A stretch of 64,000 nt of DNA, taken from assembly GCF_000004075.3 (NCBI RefSeq), contig NC_026661.2:21542307-21606306 (forward strand). Direction: 5' to 3'. Made by a program: the position numbers and the translations under genes. The DNA comes from Cucumis sativus. Taxonomy: Eukaryota; Streptophyta; Magnoliopsida; Cucurbitales; Cucurbitaceae. Within the stretch, counting starts at the first letter, position 1, and each line of letters opens with the position of its first letter. Positions 23,732 to 34,706 of this stretch are shown in pieces. The notes beneath the pieces are model-generated. The model was not told the DNA's origin. It ran no database searches and saw only the letters and a program-made list of their open reading frames with translations.

Positions 23732-24506
23732 AAGGAAAAAACAAAAAGGAGAAGGCAAAGAACAGAGGAGGGACGACATGTCGTCTATGGCACACAGACG
23801 ACAGTGAGGGTGAGGTTGGCATTAGTACTGTCGATCAGATTTTTCAGCGAAAATGGTGCTGACGTAATCGATTGGAGGCTGCCAGTACTGAAACGAAATG
23901 GCAGCAACATTGGCACTATGATTTTCCCCTTTTACCCTCAAGCAAATTATAAATTATTGTTTATTTACAAATTCGCTATTTTTTAATGTTAAAGTCATAT
24001 CTAATTTACTTTTTATGAATGCATTTTCTCTTTATTTTTTGTGTATTCTTTTACTCTCTCTCTTTACTTTCAAGCTCCCTTTGTTTTAGACGATTTGGGG
24101 AAAAAATTATAATAATAATTAGATATACCACGTGAAAATCAACGTCTAATAGATAAAATTAATCATAAAAAATAGGGTTAGTGGTCAATTCAAACAGTAG
24201 TGATTCCATTAATACTTAAAAAATGATCATATTAAAGACAAAAAAAAAAGAGGCAGGGGCAATATAGTTGATTAAAGATATAGTAAGGGGTCAATTTGGA
24301 ATGTGAAAGTCACGTGGGTATAGTCCCCACATTATTAATTTTGTAAAGAGAAAATTGGAAAGGCTTATTTATTCGTCTGCTCGACGATGGAAGAGCATTC
24401 GGCGCAGCAAAAGGTGCGGTGTCCCACTACTTTAGAGTTTGAAACGTACTAGGGCCCTCCTTCCTTGCAACATGTAGCCAACCACTCACTTAAATTGATA
24501 CTCCAA

Positions 24507-24532
24507 ATTAATAATAATAATAATAATAATAA
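24507..24532. repeat. (AAT)n microsatellite
   Basis: About eight AAT units. Confidence 0.9.
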
Positions 24533-26333
24533 TTCTACTTTTTGTTTTTGTTTTTTTTTTTTTTCTCCTTGTCATAAATTTTGAAAGATATATGTAGCAA
24601 AAGTTTCCTCTAAAGTATGTGCTTAGATGTACAATTGAAGCGCTAAAATTCGACCATTAAAGTAAACTACTTCAAGTATTATGAAGATATAGTGATTAGT
24701 GACGTGGTGGCAGTCACCGACCGACTATAGTTATGTGTGGAAGTGTAACGTTTTCATGTATTAGGAAGATTTATAATGATTTTTTAAGGGTTAATACTTG
24801 AAATTATCTTAAATTGAGGTCTAATATCTATATTTCCTTCCATGGGTGTTAGAACTAAAAGGAAATATATATGTAGACGTATGCGAAAACAAAATAGTAC
24901 TTTAATTAATAAAAATAAAAGGACTGGCATATAAATTTGGGGGTCCATGTAGGCATCGTCGTGTCTTCAAATCACGACATTGAAAGTTCGTCACCATCAA
25001 TGCATTCGGTCTTTTGGGCAACTTGGAGATGGGAACTCTCATTTGCACTTGAAAATGCAAGAAGATTCTCAAGTCATCCTCATGTTATTATATCATTATA
25101 TATATAAAAATATAATAACAAGAAAAAGATTTTTGAAAAAACTTGTTATTTTCCATATATATATATATAAAGAATCGTTGCAATTGTGGAGACTAAAGCT
25201 ATAATTTAACTTTTAAAAAACACAAAGTGTAAGACCTATTAATTAAAACAGTATACTATTAAATTATAGATGGGTTTAATATATAAAAATGGTAAAAGAT
25301 ATAAGTGAAATGACCTCTAAAAGCTTGATTGAGACGACTAAAATTGAACTTATAAGCACATATTCATTTCAATCGATTTGAATCCAAGTTGTATATTTGT
25401 ATAAATAGCAAATGGGCATCCTAAAGAAAATGATAACAATAATTAGGATGGATTAAATTAATCCACTTTGACATATTCATTCCAATCCCATTAAAAGAAA
25501 AGTAAATAAATAAAATATTCTCTCAATTTCAACTTGCATTGATATAAAGAGAGAAAAGGGGTGATTTGGAAGGGATAAGGCAACTTTGATCATAGAAAAA
25601 AATAAAAAAGGAACAAATTTGGCAAATTTAACAAATAATTCTAAAGAGCAAATGGGGCAAGTGGGGGGAAGAACAATATTTGTTTATTTATTATGATCAA
25701 TTTAAGTGTTGTTTGAAAAAATAGAGATAATGACAAGTTGGGGGACAGAGAAAATTCCTTCCTTCAAAAGTGGACAAGTTGAAAAGAAGAAGAAAGAAAG
25801 TGGTTAATGGAAAAGCACTTGGAAAGTTACAAGTTGGAGTCTTGGACAAACTATATATCATATTCAACACACAACAACTTGCATGAGTTTTCAATTATAC
25901 ATGTCAGTATATATATATAAGAGATTCAAATGGGGTCATAGTCGATGTGGTTGTTGTTGTGTCATCGTCTTATCCACTCCAAAAGTGCTTGAAGAAAAGT
26001 GGTTGCGGTTTCGATTTATATGTTAATTAGTTCTAAAACTTCACATTTTACTCTAACTACGATATTTAATTTCAACTTCTATTTCATTACTGTTTTGATT
26101 TTCTAAATCAGTATGTTGTTTTTGTCTTTTCTTAGTCTCTCGTCTTTAAAGTTTAGCTTTTTTTTATAAGTTTGTTGAAAATTATTACCCTATCGGATGT
26201 TGATAACGAATATTTTAATACTTGTACACAATTTTGAAAATGTTTATAGAAACCAAGTAATTAAACACGTGAAGTTTACAGAAGGCAGAGTAATATTAGT
26301 AAGATAAAAAGATTATGAAACGAACCTTTTCTT

Positions 26334-26357
26334 TTATTATTATTATTATTATTATTT
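26334..26357. repeat. (ATT)n microsatellite
   Basis: About eight ATT units. Confidence 0.9.
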
Positions 26358-27539
26358 AGCTCTCATATTTTAGCATGGTTTAACTTTCATTTATATAGTA
26401 TTTTTCATGGTTAATTGCATGTAAATTTCAAAACGAATGAAAATGTTTACGATTGATAAATAAACATCTACAAACATCAACAAATATTTTTGGTTCATTT
26501 TACCATATATATATATATAAAATTGGTTATCAATTAAAATAGATAACTACGTGGAAGAAATGTTTTGGGCCTTTCTCGAAAACTCCAGCCCATCAAAATG
26601 ATTGGTCGGCCTTGTAAAATTTTAAAAGCCCAAATTTCTATTTCAAGCCCGTAATGTCTGAATCAGGATTGCCCATAGTATCCAAAGTCCTTTTTTTTTT
26701 TTCCTTTTCTTCAAAAGCTTTATTAGATTTCCTTTATTTTTACAAAATTTCACTTTGATTAGAAAAGTGAACGATCACGAGTGTATAAGTAAGTACAATG
26801 TTATATTCATTGATACGAGGTCTTTTGAAATTAACTAAAAGCAAAACAACGAGGGTATAATAAAGAAATGGACAATATCATACCACTGTGAAGATATATG
26901 GGTTCGTTGTTCTTATCATTTTCGTTTAGTACAAACTGACTTTTAATTACAATGCAACGTAAATTTTAGAATTCAAGTACTCTCATTTCTTAAATAAGAA
27001 ATAAAATATTGATTGAACCAATATTTCAACATTAAAGCATTGCGGAAACATCAAATTGAAATATACAAACAAAAAAAAAATGATATATATAAGAGTAAAA
27101 CCTCTTGTCACAGAATTTGACACAAAACTTTGTGTTAACTAATGAATATATACTTTTTGGTATATTCAATCCAAAAGTAGTATACATGAAAGACATTAAT
27201 TTAAAGAAAATTATTTTTGCCGTCTACTAAACTTAAAATAGGTATATTTTGGTTTATTAATTTTTAAAAATAATTTATGAATACATTGGATGATCGAACT
27301 CTCAAATGTTATGCTTTTAGTTCTCAATTGAATCTTAATATATTTTATTTTTCAATAGTAGGTGCATATTATACATCACAAGTGATCTCTTTGAGATAAC
27401 CTATACGGTTAGATGTTACAAAATGAAGCTACATCGTCTTATGCTCATTATCAAGTGCTAAAACACAGTTATTAAAAGCATTTAGCTCCCATTTTGTGAA
27501 GTCTTTTACGAGTTGTATGGTTTGTGGATTGGTACTGTA

Positions 27540-27745
27540 ACAAGACTGTAATGTAATGTAATTCAAAATTATGTTTGGATCGAGCCTTTTGGGACCAACT
27601 TATAATAGCAAACTTATTACAACCAAGCCCTACTTTCCATCGCTTTCATGCTTCACGATCCATTATCGTTCCACTCTCGATTCCTCATGCATTCCAACAT
27701 CTCTCAAATTCTAATTACATTACAACTTTCCAAACAACCCTTTAA
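27540..27745. repeat. Candidate MITE with TGTAATGTAATT inverted repeats
   Basis: TGTAATGTAATT (27552-27563) is exactly repeated in inverse orientation as AATTACATTACA (27713-27724). The interior is less AT-rich than the surroundings. The termini and any target-site duplication are not resolved. Confidence 0.45.
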
Positions 27746-28202
27746 GTAATATAATTAATGTTATGTTTATTTCCAAAAGGCAAGTTTCATTTCATTACAT
27801 AATTCGTTGTTCATTGTTGAAACAATAATCACAAATGTAATTCAACTTCAAAACTAAAATCAATCAATCTAATTGTATTTTAAAATGACGTAAGATCCAC
27901 TAAGAATACAATATCCACTACATATATAATTAAGAAATTGTCATAATCTAATACGAAAGATGGAGACACATCACTATGGATCCGTTAATAAAATTCAATT
28001 ACGATAGCACCAACCAATTTTAGGGATAAAAAAGGTGACCTAAATTTGAAAATAACCTCCTAGAGCTAAAAATTCAAAAGAAAATAAGATTAAGAATTTT
28101 AAGACCTCTCCTTTGAAAAAACGGCCTTTAAATAAACTTCATTGCTTTGCTATATTAGCCGGAGACGACTGAGAAACCTTTATTAGTTTTGTTTCCCTCC
28201 AA

Positions 28203-28235
28203 ATGTTCTTACGCTTGTACCGCGAAGAACCCTAG
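28203..28235 (+). promoter_or_regulatory. 10-codon upstream ORF in the DRM leader
   Basis: The ATG at 28203 runs ten codons to TAG at 28233-28235, about 170 nt before the main ATG. It lies in the leader if transcription starts near 28160, about 30 bp after the AAATAAA-like AT element at about 28130. Confidence 0.35.
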
Positions 28236-28405
28236 AAAATCCTTTCTCCTTCTCCTTCGCGTTTCCGATTTTGGATTGTCATTGTCGTTCTTTGCCGGTG
28301 CATTTGTTTTCTGTTCGATCAACAACAGAATTCTCCAAATTCTGCATATTCTATTTTGTATAATTCTTTGTTTTCGTCTTCTCATCTCTTGCTAACAAGG
28401 AAACC

Positions 28406-28939
28406 ATGAGTTCCTTTCTTCACAAACTATGGGACGAAACGCTTGCTGGCCCTACGCCAGACAATGGCCTCGGAAAGCTTCGAAAGTATGATCCCGTTTC
28501 GGCTTCGGAATCGTCTTCGGTTAAGATTTCCGGGGACGTTCCTGTAACGCGGAGTATCACCATTCTGAGGAGGAGAAACTATGATTTCAGGAACTTAGCG
28601 GATGATCGTGATGGAAGGATGATCGACTCGCCGCGGACGCCTCTAACTCGTGAGTTTCTCTTTGTTTTTAGATCTATCGGATTTCTTTTTCCTGTCTATT
28701 TGTGGTTAATGTATGCTTATTCATATATTTTATGTGTTTCATTTGGAAATCACCTGCGTAGATTGTGTGTTGCATGGAAATTTGAAGAAATTAATTCGGT
28801 TATTTGATGAGTTTCTTATATGTGTAATTTTGTTTTGTTTCTTCTGTTCCTTGCAGCGGGGACGCCCGATCTTGATGGTGATCTGAAGAGGATTCCGTGG
28901 AAAAGATTGTCGGCTGAATCATTTGAACATGACGATTAG
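28406..28939 (+). CDS. Dormancy-associated / auxin-repressed (DRM/ARP) family protein, 2 exons
   Basis: Exons 28406-28649 and 28857-28939 join in frame to 108 residues. The N-terminus is the family signature: MSSFLHKLWDETLAGP, then GLGKLRKYDPVS. A middle block VTRSITILRR is also conserved, and a Pro/Thr segment SPRTPLTPGTPD spans the splice joint. The protein is short, hydrophilic and probably disordered. DRM/ARP transcripts mark dormant buds and growth arrest and are repressed by auxin or sugar; the biochemical role is unknown. It lacks the C-terminal SPTVYDW-like box of classical ARPs and ends WKRLSAESFEHDD. That resembles the divergent subgroup which, as I recall, includes Arabidopsis At1g54070, a neighbour of ASIL1. 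A plausible intron starts just after the stop codon (donor at 28942, acceptor before 29467), so the 3' UTR may be spliced. Confidence 0.82.
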
Positions 28940-29898
28940 AAGTAATGAATTTAAACATTTAGTTTCTTTATTCACGTATCCCTCGTTCACATCCAATCAA
29001 TTTGCATCGTCTAATGTACACGGATTTGTATGCATCGTTTCTTCATTTTGATAGAAATGAGATTTAAGAAGATATGTTTTCAATAGATGGATTCCTCTTT
29101 AGAATGCACTTACTAACGTTCTCTTTCGTTAGACTTGAATCATACACTATAAAATACATTGGTTCATAATCCAATGAAAGGGAAAATGTCCGTCAAATGC
29201 TTTTAGAAGAAAATGCAATTAGGGTATAGTATATGGTTTATTATCTTTGAGTTACTAAATGAATTTCTTCCTTCTAGTTTTCTTAAGAAATATAGAAAAT
29301 GAAATCTGTTTCTATCCTAGAAGAAAAGACACCGTTTCTTTCAGATCCTGTAGTTTTCCTCTGTTGATAGATATTTCAAAAGGGCATAATCAAGATTGTT
29401 CTATATTTTTGTGAATTATTGTGGAATCTGTATAAGATTAACCTTTAGTCTTTGCATTTGTTGCAGGACGCCGATTACAGTCTCATTGTCGATTCAACCA
29501 TTGAAGGGGAAGCAGCCAAGTATCTGTATATAAGATATGTATCTATGCATGTGTGTGTGTATGTATGTATGTATGTAAATAATACCAGCCAACCTAGCTA
29601 CAGTTCTTCAATCCACCCGTTGGCATTAAAATTTATGCTTCGAGAGGGAGGTTGAATTTCTTAGTTTTCTGTTGGTTCTCAGTAATTTGTAATTACAAAC
29701 CTTGTGAATTATGTGTATATATCATTATTTCATTCGTAATGCAACTCCTCTTTCGCTGGTTTTCATGTCTTTTGAATCAGTTTTGAACCGCAAATCACTT
29801 ACACTTGAATTAAAGATAGAACAAAACCATAACAAACTGATCTAAACAAAATTATTGGGATTTGAAGGCATGAATAATAGATATTATTCTGTGTAGGT
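28940..29898. other. DRM 3' region and convergent intergenic space before the ACP gene
   Basis: It holds a probable 3'-UTR intron of the DRM gene (about 28942-29466, from AGAA|GTAATG to TTGCAG|GACGCC) and a GTAT-type microsatellite at about 29550-29577. The short remaining space is shared by the converging 3' ends of the DRM (+) and ACP (-) genes. No further gene is seen. Confidence 0.5.
29550..29577. repeat. (GT)n/(GTAT)n compound microsatellite
   Basis: GT units run into about five GTAT units within the presumed DRM 3' UTR. Confidence 0.85.
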
Positions 29899-32185
29899 TT
29901 AACTTGCAGAGGATGCCTTGACTTTCTCGATCAGATCGGCGGCATCTTGAACGGTAGAGATGCCTTCAGCTCCACCTTCACCAATTGACACTCCAAACCT
30001 CTCTTCCAAAGCCATCATGATCTCAACCTGTAAGTGTTCCTTTAAAATTGTTAGCAATGGGTTTATAGTTTTAACTTTTAAGTTAGATTGTCTTGTGATT
30101 GTGTGCTGTTTGGTTTAAAAAATTTTAGTTGACTCACGGTGTCAAGAGAATCAGCTCCCAAATCAGAAAACTTTGTTTGAGGGATCACTGCACTTTGTTC
30201 CAGAGAGAGTTGCTTGGCAATTATTTCTTGAACAACTTCCAGTGTTTCTGGTTGGGCCTTCACATTTTTTACATCACACCCATCTTACTTTCAAGCCAAT
30301 AATTGCATAGGTAACACTTTTAAGAATAATAATTGAGTGAAATTGTAAATATAACAAAATCTATTGGTGATAGACTCTATCGTTGTAGTAGTCTACCGAC
30401 GATATGGTCTAAATTTTGTTGTATTTGCAAATTCCATTGTACTATATTGTCATTACTTCAAGTTAGAACTTAAAACCAACCATTTTTCTATTTTTCAACA
30501 CTGTTTCCACTTTCCCATTTGGTTCTTTTCCTTTATAACCTTTCACCGATATTCATCTTCCTTTTTGCCCAATGAATTAGAAGTTTTTTCCTTGTTTCTT
30601 CTTTTTTTGTTATGTGTCCAATAACCTATGGTAACAGTAAATACACGACTTTTCATCTCATCAGCAATAAACTATAAAGGGATCATATTATTGGTTTTAC
30701 CTTTTTCTGTGGTCCATTCTCATCTATTTCTCGTTAGTAAAACAAACTTCATTAGTTGTTATCAGTGTGTGTATGTATTTTCTTTTGTGTATTTACAAAA
30801 TATATGTTTTGAACTTTTTCATCCATAAAAAAGATATATTTGAAAATTTTGCTTAGTAATAAAAAGCAGAATTTTGATATCTTTAATATTAAGAAAACCA
30901 TATTTTCAATTGTTTTTTTAGAATATTACATTTGATCAGAATGGTCATTCAAAACTGGAAAGTTATTTATATAATTTTTAAAAGCATGGATTTTTTTACT
31001 AAGGTTTCATTCGATAACCCTTTTCTTTTTCCGTTTTCGTTTTTGAAAATGAGGTCTATTTCAATTTCAATTTTTTTCCTTTTGTCGTCTACTTTCTGCA
31101 AATAGAATTTTGAAAACTAAAAAAAATTCTTCCTAAAAATTGTTCGTTTTTGGACTTTGGTTATGAATCCAACCATTTTATTTAAGGAAAATGCAAATTA
31201 TGACAATTAAATAAACTTATACCAATGAAGTCTAGATTGTCCCGATTCAATTGTTTTGTTTTTAGATCCCTTAAATCAAAGAAATTTATTAAACTATTCT
31301 TTCGCCAATCTTTTTCTCCCTTAAGTAATATTGGGAATGCATTTAAATTACCCCAAAATTAAATCTATTACCATTACAGTGAAAAACAAATAGAGTTAAT
31401 AAAACGGTAGAAATGTATACACAAATGCCTATAAATTAGGGAAAGAAATAAAAAGGCTTGAGTTGTAAGAGAAGGTACAACAACTTACAACGGAGCAACA
31501 TATCTTTGATCTGAATGACTTGGAAAGTGAAGATGCTCCTTTTGCAGCCTTTGCCACTTTCATGCTGGGAAACACCCTCTCCCCACAAAACAAACTACCG
31601 TCCTGCATAATTTCAATGCATTCGGGGTAAATTCTTCTTATTTCTTTTTTGAAATATTTTAATTATTTGTTTGATGTGAGTGATGTGGAAGAAATGCATA
31701 AAATTGTGTGTATCTCGAGATAAACCCAAGTATTACCTTTTAGTTTACTATATAGATTTTCACTTATCTACAGTTAGGTTAGATTGTACGTTTGGTTAAA
31801 ATGTCATTTATGATTTGTATTGAGTCTCTACGATTTGATCAATTTCTTTTAAATGGTTAACATTCATAAAAGGACTTGTTAAACTACCGTATGCAGTAAT
31901 TTTATCAAACTATAATGACTAAATTCTAGCAGTTTTTTTTTCAAATCACAAAGACTGATTTTATCGTTTAGTTGTTGATGGAGCTACGATGATACATTAA
32001 AATCTTCATTCACATCCACACGATATTAAATTTTAAAGAAAAAAAAAATATATTTAGTGGTAGGTGGATAGACTTACTCTTGCTGATAGGCTATTACGCG
32101 AATACAAAACAGTACTCTTGTTTCTCATCGAGGAGGTGCATGTGAATGTTGTGGGAAGTGGGGACGATGCGAAGGACGACGACAT
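29899..32185 (-). CDS. Plastid acyl carrier protein precursor, 4 exons, 156 residues
   Basis: Minus-strand exons in order: 32185-32078, 31602-31489, 30257-30138, 30027-29899, all joining at phase 0 to 157 codons including the stop. Residues 1-74 are Ser/Arg-rich with almost no acidic residues ([20 protein letters not shown]...) and read as a plastid transit peptide plus linker, ending SKICCSV. The mature ACP begins about [20 protein letters not shown] at residue 75. It carries GADSLDT, with the 4'-phosphopantetheine-accepting Ser at residue 111, then [15 protein letters not shown] and [14 protein letters not shown]. It carries growing acyl chains in plastid type II fatty-acid synthesis. The four-exon structure with a break just before the mature part matches other plant ACP genes. 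Intron 2 (31488-30258) contains a MITE-like repeat. The gene is divergent from the trihelix gene and convergent with the DRM gene. Confidence 0.93.
30341..30432. repeat. MITE-like short inverted-repeat element (copy C) in ACP intron 2
   Basis: AATTGTAAATATAACAAAAT (30341-30360) pairs with ATTTTGTTGTATTTGCAAAT (about 30413-30432). The interior contains GATAGACTCTATCG and GTAGTCTACCGACGATATGG. This is the best preserved copy of the family. Confidence 0.7.
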
Positions 32186-32285
32186 GATCGAAAAGAGATG
32201 GAAGGAATGGAAAGGTAAGGTAAGTGTTTAATGAAAGGTTTGAAAAAAGAGAGTAAGAATGAAGTTGGGAGAGGGAATGGTGGAA

Positions 32286-32293
32286 TTTATAAA
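32286..32293 (-). promoter_or_regulatory. Probable TATA box of the ACP gene
   Basis: TTTATAAA lies about 100 bp upstream of the ACP start codon on the minus strand, in a position suited to a leader of about 70 nt. Confidence 0.45.
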
Positions 32294-34480
32294 ATGCTGT
32301 TATTAGTTATTAAAATGAATTGAGAAAGATTCGATGATAACGAAGGCTTTGTTTTGGTGTCAATTTTGGCGGATGGCACTATGGTTCCTCTCTTCTTTAG
32401 CGGACCTCTCAATCTTTTTGCTTTAACTAAACAATTGTTACCAAAATTTATTCTTTAACCTTTTACTTTGCTTTTGAGAATGAAATTACTCAATTCTACG
32501 TTCAGTCAATTATATAGCTTTCGAAGCTTTTTTTCTGACGTGCTGGTATTTTGTATGCTTTGTCGTTAAAATATTATACGTTGTTTTAGTGATCATTTAG
32601 ATTGACTAAAGAAAAGTAGTAATCGTTTGGATTGATCGATAAAAGTTTTTTTTATAATTATTTTTATTTAAGCTCTTTTAATAAAAAGAAAAAAGAAACA
32701 AGTTTTTTTAGAACTATTTTGAGTAATTGTCAAACAGTTAAATTTGTTTGATAAATTAAACACTTCAAATATACTATTAGTATGTTTGAATTGAAGTATA
32801 GATTAATTGGTTTAAATTTAATATCATTAATATAAAAGGTCTTCAATTTAATTTGAACTCGAGATTAAAACCTACATTTCAACTTGATGATGGTGCATGC
32901 GTGAGTTGGATTTGAGAATTTTTTAGATTCAATTCAATTGTTTGGGTACTTTTTCTTCAATCAAAATAACCCGTATTGAATACTTTTTTTTAACCCGATA
33001 ACCCTTGTTGAGTAATGAACCCAAATCAATCTTGAAGCATTTGGAATAGGTTAATCACTCGTTTATATTTTGTCTTAAAAAGTTTCGTACCGACATTTTT
33101 TTATTTAATTATTTTTATATATCGGTTAAGATTAACAACTTAATCTTGGTTTACATTATTAAAATTAAGTTTCTTTACAAAGTCTAAAAATCTAGTTTTA
33201 GGAATTATTGAAGAATACATTATATAAAGAAAAACCCTTTCCCTTTGTAAAAGTAAAATAAAAACTAAACTAGGTTATATATGTGTACATATATAGAGAG
33301 AGCTTTACCTAGTTTTTAAAAATATTTCTAAAATCGGTAATTGAACAAGGCCACAAGTATCTCCCATTATTCAATTTCGGTTCTCAATTTCCACTCACAA
33401 AAATGACAGAAACAACTTATAATACAAATATTTTATTATTTACAAAAATGACAAATTATAAAGTCATGTTCACGAGTATAAAAATATGAATTTGATTATT
33501 TTTGCTATATTTACAAAATCACAAACCATAAAAACATTTTTATAAAATACCTAAACTAATTTGCAACCAATATAATTTTCATTTCTTGTACCTCTAAATT
33601 TTAGGATTAGGCTATTGTTATTTTTTTTTAAAAATTGCTATCATTTGTCATTATTACTATAAAATTAAAATATATTCGCATATTGTGTTAATTTGTACGA
33701 AAAAATATTTTTAATCATTTAACGAACTATAAACAAACAAAAATTATAATCGAGTCCGTTTAGATTATCTTAGAAAAAATATTTTTCAAGAAACTCATTT
33801 TTATTAAAATTGTTTAAAATCTATCAACTATTTTGAACATACTCGTTTTTTTAAAAATAACTTATTTTTTAAATTAAAGAATGAATTAATTTGAGTGTAT
33901 TAATTGTATGAATTAATTAAATACAAATGGATGAATTGTTTTAACTAAAGTATTATTAATTTGTTTAATAGGCTCAATTTTGGAAAACAGAATAATTACT
34001 AAAAAGTAGAAGCGGTTTTGGATGGAGGGTAAAATGGGTATTTAGTTCAACAACAAAACAAATAAATTTGAATTTTGAAGGAAAAAGAAATAAATTAGTG
34101 AAAAGGAAAAATGCAAAGTCTATTGTTTTCCGGGAACGGTAAGCCGGTGGGGAGGGTAAAGTTGTAATTAAACAAAGAATATTGGCGTTTTAAGTAAATT
34201 AACAATCGTACCACATAAAAACAGCGATGGACTACCTACCCAAGGCTATGTGCCGGCAGCGTCATCACGGTCACTCCGGTTACAAACACTCCCGGTACAA
34301 TCAACCACCAATCATTCATTGCCACATCATCTATCCCGTTACAATGTATCGCCACGTGTCCTCTTCCGAAATAACTCCCTCACCGACGCCGTCAGTTCCC
34401 GCTCTCCCTGTTTTTTCCGTCAACCAAAATTAAACTCTTCATTTTTTTTCTTTACAGAAATTATGCCATTTTCGCCGGTC
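32294..34480. other. AT-rich divergent intergenic region between the ACP and trihelix genes
   Basis: The two genes diverge across this space. It is AT-rich with no gene that I can support. Around 32900-33050 it has GAGTTGGATTT and AATAACCCG motifs like those of the element at 20190-20545. A G-box, CACGTG, sits at 34353-34358 within GCCACGTGTC, an ABRE-like context. Confidence 0.5.
34353..34358 (+). promoter_or_regulatory. G-box (CACGTG) upstream of the trihelix gene
   Basis: GCCACGTGTC is a bZIP/PIF/ABRE-type site about 350 bp before the start codon. Function is inferred from the motif only. Confidence 0.4.
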
Positions 34481-34486
34481 AACCCC

Positions 34487-34532
34487 AAACCCTAACCCTA
34501 ACCCTTTATCTCTTTCTCTCTCTCTCTCTCTC
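34487..34532 (+). promoter_or_regulatory. Telo-box array followed by a CT microsatellite, trihelix promoter/leader
   Basis: AAACCCTAACCCTAACCCT (34487-34505) is nearly three plant telomere units. It is followed at once by a CT repeat (34509-34532). Telo-boxes near CT-rich transcription starts are common in plant growth-related genes and recruit TRB/Myb-type factors. Confidence 0.6.
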
Positions 34533-34577
34533 CGGGATTGTATCTTTGCGTTCCAGATCGCGGCATATCTCCGGCCC

Positions 34578-34706
34578 ATGACGGTACCGGACCGATTCGC
34601 ATGTACCGGTGAGCCAACGTCACGTTATTTTCATTTAGTTGCCAGATCGGTGCGCAACATTTTCGGATCGGCGACTTTTTGTTCGAAATTGGAGTTGATT
34701 CTATGA
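34578..34706 (+). promoter_or_regulatory. 42-codon upstream ORF overlapping the trihelix start (ATGA)
   Basis: The ATG at 34578 opens 42 codons and stops at TGA 34704-34706, which overlaps the main ATG at 34703-34705 as ATGA. Another tiny frame (34601-34612, three codons) lies inside it. Both are in the leader if transcription starts near the CT tract. Confidence 0.5.

Larger units (their letters stand above)
23732..28130. other. AT-rich spacer between the DnaJ and DRM genes
   Basis: The first few hundred bases are probably DnaJ 3' UTR. The rest holds AAT and ATT microsatellites, a G-box at 24311-24316 ahead of a 21-codon frame (24387-24452), an orphan site II cluster (26566-26632) and a candidate MITE (27540-27745). 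No protein-coding gene was recognised. Confidence 0.55.
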
